16,571 nt of DNA, from NCBI GenBank assembly GCA_030152225.1, contig JASLHL010000003.1:1-16571 (forward strand), written 5' to 3'. The stretch's first letter is position 1; every line of letters begins with the position of its first letter. Under the pieces are notes generated by a model that saw only the letters and a program-made list of their open reading frames with translations, ran no database searches and had not been told where the DNA came from. Source of the DNA: Flavobacterium sp. (lineage in GTDB: Bacteria > Bacteroidota > Bacteroidia > Flavobacteriales > Flavobacteriaceae). Positions 14,834-16,571 of the stretch are shown here, piece after piece. Both the position numbers and the translations under genes were made by a program.

Positions 14834-14848
14834 TACCTTACAAAGGTA
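14834..14848 (-). promoter_or_regulatory. Promoter -7 element within a small palindrome, FMN reductase gene
   Basis: The minus strand reads TACCTTTG at 14841-14848. The full stretch is a perfect inverted repeat, TACCTT-N3-AAGGTA, so a regulator bound there would cover the promoter. The element lies about 27 bases before the ATG at 14814. Confidence 0.5.
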
Positions 14849-14905
14849 GGGAGCCTGTAGGGGATTATCGCTTAACCTAAAACAAGAAAGTAGAAGAGAG
14901 AGAAT

Positions 14906-14942
14906 AAAAAAAAGCTACGAAGTTTACCTCCGTAGCTTTTTT
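14906..14942 (-). terminator. Terminator of the peroxiredoxin-thioredoxin operon
   Basis: AAAAAAGCTACG (14908-14919) pairs with CGTAGCTTTTTT (14931-14942) around an 11-base loop; both outer sides give T-runs, so it could act in both directions. It follows the stop codon of the last operon gene (14959) by about 17 bases. Confidence 0.85.
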
Positions 14943-14958
14943 ATGTAAAATATAAAGA

Positions 14959-15216
14959 TTATTTGTCGATAGACCCTAATACTCTTTGCATGAAGCTATT
15001 TAGCGCTTCTTTTTGCGTCGCACCTTCTTTCATTAATTTTTGAACTTCCAGTGCCCCGTACATATTGGAAATTAATTCACCAATAACATCCAATTCTTCG
15101 TCTTTTAACGATGGAACTTCCGTTAGGTTTTCCAATACTTCTAGGGTTTCTATGATATAGTCTTGATCATTATCCTCAATAAATTGAGTTAAATGTTTGA
15201 TAACAGGTAATTTCAT
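14959..15216 (-). CDS. Small conserved protein following thioredoxin (DUF6952-like), function unknown
   Basis: This 85-residue soluble protein is acidic in its middle part (DNDQDYIIETLEVLENL at 15-31, SLKDEELDVIG at 36-46) and predicted to be mostly helical. It has no cysteines, signal peptide or membrane segment, so it cannot itself do thiol chemistry. It is the third gene of a minus-strand operon, 18 bases after thioredoxin, and a terminator follows. I recall a small Bacteroidota family, DUF6952, found next to thioredoxin and peroxiredoxin genes, which this seems to match; that name is from memory. A helper or regulator of the redox pair is a reasonable inference, but no motif shows how. 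Confidence 0.82.
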   Translation of the reverse strand: MKLPVIKHLTQFIEDNDQDYIIETLEVLENLTEVPSLKDEELDVIGELISNMYGALEVQKLMKEGATQKEALNSFMQRVLGSIDK

Positions 15217-15234
15217 GCTCTTTGTTTTTTAGAA

Positions 15235-15543
15235 TTAAGCGATTTCTCCCACTAACTCGTGTAAAACTTCCGTTTTATTTGTCTGTGTTTGGTTCACCAA
15301 TTTTCCGTTAACAAAAGTAGCGAATGTAGGTAAATTACTCACGTCAGCTAGTTTTCTCGATTCAGGAAATTTCTCAGCATCTGCAATAACAAACGTAATG
15401 TTTTCCTTTTCTGTCGAAAGCTTTTTAAACTTCGGTTTCATAATTCTACAATTACCGCACCAAGTAGCTGAAAATTGAACAACTACTTTTTCGTTTTGGC
15501 CTACAATCTCTTGTAAGTTATCTTGTTCTAATTCTAAAAGCAT
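15235..15543 (-). CDS. Thioredoxin with a CGNC active site
   Basis: This 102-residue cytoplasmic thioredoxin-fold protein has the active site WCGNC (C29 and C32) and the cis-proline P72 (NLPTF). It ends in a typical final beta-strand and helix (FVNGKLVNQTQTNKTEVLHELV). The usual Gly-Pro dipeptide of thioredoxin is Gly-Asn here, which would be expected to alter the redox potential. It sits 31 bases after the peroxiredoxin gene, so its likely job is to reduce the peroxiredoxin disulphide. There is no signal peptide. The residue change and the fixed pairing suggest a dedicated partner rather than the cell's general thioredoxin. Confidence 0.92.
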   Translation of the reverse strand: MLLELEQDNLQEIVGQNEKVVVQFSATWCGNCRIMKPKFKKLSTEKENITFVIADAEKFPESRKLADVSNLPTFATFVNGKLVNQTQTNKTEVLHELVGEIA

Positions 15544-15574
15544 TTTTTGTTTTTGTTTTTACGTTAATATCTAA

Positions 15575-16213
15575 TTAGTGTTTGCTTAAGTATTCAGCAA
15601 CACCTTTTCTGTCTGCATTCATTGCGTCTTTTCCTTCTTCCCAGTTTGCAGGACATACTTCACCATGTGTTTGAACGTGTGTGTAAGCATCGATTAAACG
15701 CACATACTCGTTTACGTTTCTTCCTAATGGCATATCGTTTACTGACTCATGGAAAATTTTTCCTGTTTCGTCAATTAAGTAAGTCGCTCTATATGTAACG
15801 TTTGATCCTTCGATTTGTACTGAATCTAACTCTTCGTTATACACTTCGCTTTCTACGTCTAAAATTCCTAATACAGAAGATAAGTTTCTCTGTGTATCAG
15901 CAATAATAGGGTAAGTAACGCCTTCGATTCCTCCGTTGTCTTTTGCTGTATTTAACCAAGCAAAGTGAACTTCGTTTGTATCGCAAGATGCTCCAACTAC
16001 CATCGTATTTCTTTTTTCAAATTCAGGTAGAGCTTCTTGGAAAGCGTGTAATTCTGTAGGACATACAAAAGTAAAGTCTTTTGGATACCAGAATAATAAT
16101 ACTTTCTTGTTGTTTTTTGTTGCTTCTTCGAAAAGGTTAATTCTTAAATTATCACCCATTTCTGAAATAGCATCTACTGTAATGTTTGGAAACTTTTTAC
16201 CTACTAAAGACAT
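15575..16213 (-). CDS. 2-Cys peroxiredoxin (Prx1/AhpC group)
   Basis: This 212-residue enzyme reduces hydrogen peroxide and organic hydroperoxides. The peroxidatic cysteine is C51 in FTFVCPTE, and the resolving cysteine is C187 in GEVCPANW, making it a typical 2-Cys type that forms a disulphide between subunits. The PxxxTxxC arrangement (P44-KDFTFVC) is intact, and a conserved arginine follows in YRATYLID at 141-148. There is no AhpF partner; thioredoxin is the next gene and the likely reductant. It is the first gene of the operon, with a TACTTTTG promoter element upstream. The family is closer to AhpC/Prx1 than to BCP or Tpx. Confidence 0.95.
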   Translation of the reverse strand: MSLVGKKFPNITVDAISEMGDNLRINLFEEATKNNKKVLLFWYPKDFTFVCPTELHAFQEALPEFEKRNTMVVGASCDTNEVHFAWLNTAKDNGGIEGVTYPIIADTQRNLSSVLGILDVESEVYNEELDSVQIEGSNVTYRATYLIDETGKIFHESVNDMPLGRNVNEYVRLIDAYTHVQTHGEVCPANWEEGKDAMNADRKGVAEYLSKH

Positions 16214-16501
16214 ATTATTTATTTTTTAAAGTTAATATTTGTTCGTTTCTATCTTATTTCTCTTACAAAAGTAGCTTACAAATTTGGCATAAACTATTAT
16301 TTTTGATTATTGTTTTTTATTTTGCTATAAGTTTTATTTATCGCAAAATACCGCTCTTTTATCCCAATTTTACGGAAGACGGTAAAACTTATTTCGAGAA
16401 GCCTAAATATAAGAATAAAAAATGAAATGCTGTGTGAAGGATTTGTTATAAAAAAGGAAATTGAGCGATGAGATTGATGAGAGGATGAGAAGTCCAAACC
16501 G
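16214..16501. other. Intergenic stretch without a convincing gene
   Basis: This AT-rich stretch holds the peroxiredoxin promoter and leader. Farther on is a loose direct repeat, GATGAGA at 16467-16473, 16476-16482 and 16484-16490. Open frames here are short, rich in Phe, Ser, Ile and Lys, and unlike real proteins. Confidence 0.6.
16266..16273 (-). promoter_or_regulatory. Promoter -7 element of the peroxiredoxin operon
   Basis: The minus strand reads TACTTTTG, a TAnnTTTG match, about 53 bases before the ATG at 16213. The leader would be AT-rich. Confidence 0.5.
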
Positions 16502-16571
16502 AACAAACAAACAAACAAACAAACAAACAAACAAACAAACAAACAAACAAACAAACAAACAAACAAACAAA
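16502..16571. repeat. (AAAC)n tetranucleotide repeat at the window edge
   Basis: There are 70 bases of uninterrupted AAAC repeat (16 full units plus partial ones at both ends), continuing past the window. Such long perfect tetranucleotide tracts are prone to slippage and in other bacteria switch genes on and off. The gene it might affect would lie to the right and is not visible here. Confidence 0.95.

Noticed and set aside
16297..16566. Minus-strand open frame of 89 codons beginning in the (GTTT)n tract with repeated Val-Cys-Leu-Phe
   Set aside because: The repeat creates the open frame by itself; the rest is low-complexity, overlaps the peroxiredoxin promoter and resembles no protein I know.

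Overview
The window looks like chromosome from a member of the Bacteroidota, most likely family Flavobacteriaceae. The reasons are AT-rich intergenic DNA, weak or absent Shine-Dalgarno sites, several promoter elements of the Bacteroidota TAnnTTTG type (TACCTTTG recurs four times), a lipoprotein starting CSSDDQK, and a typical flavobacterial set of families. A urease-positive genus such as Myroides would fit, but that genus is a guess. I see no tRNA, rRNA, insertion sequence, prophage or CRISPR array.

Layout. 1-1916: two minus-strand genes, an EGLN/SM-20-like 2-oxoglutarate dioxygenase and a bestrophin-family channel. 2163-6557: a plus-strand operon of iron-type superoxide dismutase, a small TPR-like protein, and the beta (nrdB) and alpha (nrdA) subunits of class Ia ribonucleotide reductase; a perfect AT-rich palindrome lies upstream of its promoter and a nest of repeated decamers follows it. 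6767-8212: an NhaC-type Na+/H+ antiporter. 8351-9259: a lipoprotein with two copies of one domain. 9316-10215 (minus): an AraC-family regulator divergent from 10358-12709, which encodes urease as a fused gamma-beta subunit plus UreC with every nickel-site residue present. No urease accessory gene (ureD/E/F/G) is in the window. 12927-14042 (minus): a FUSC-family membrane protein. 14281-14814 (minus): an NADPH-dependent FMN reductase. 14959-16213 (minus): a peroxide-defence operon of 2-Cys peroxiredoxin, thioredoxin and a small conserved protein. 16214-16571: no convincing gene, ending in a 70-base (AAAC)n tract that runs off the window.

How the genes relate. Two blocks deal with oxygen: sodB with the oxygen-dependent, radical-bearing ribonucleotide reductase, and peroxiredoxin with thioredoxin. 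A third block (urease, divergent AraC regulator, nearby NhaC) suggests nitrogen and pH/sodium handling, though that grouping is inference.

The most unusual signal is a family of degenerate 7-base tandem arrays in intergenic DNA (about 911-990, 2116-2150, 12821-12932, perhaps 12710-12744). Two of them begin exactly at the stop codons of unrelated minus-strand membrane-protein genes, with the same GTGAATG/GGAGAATG-like strand on the coding side. I cannot explain these with any named element.
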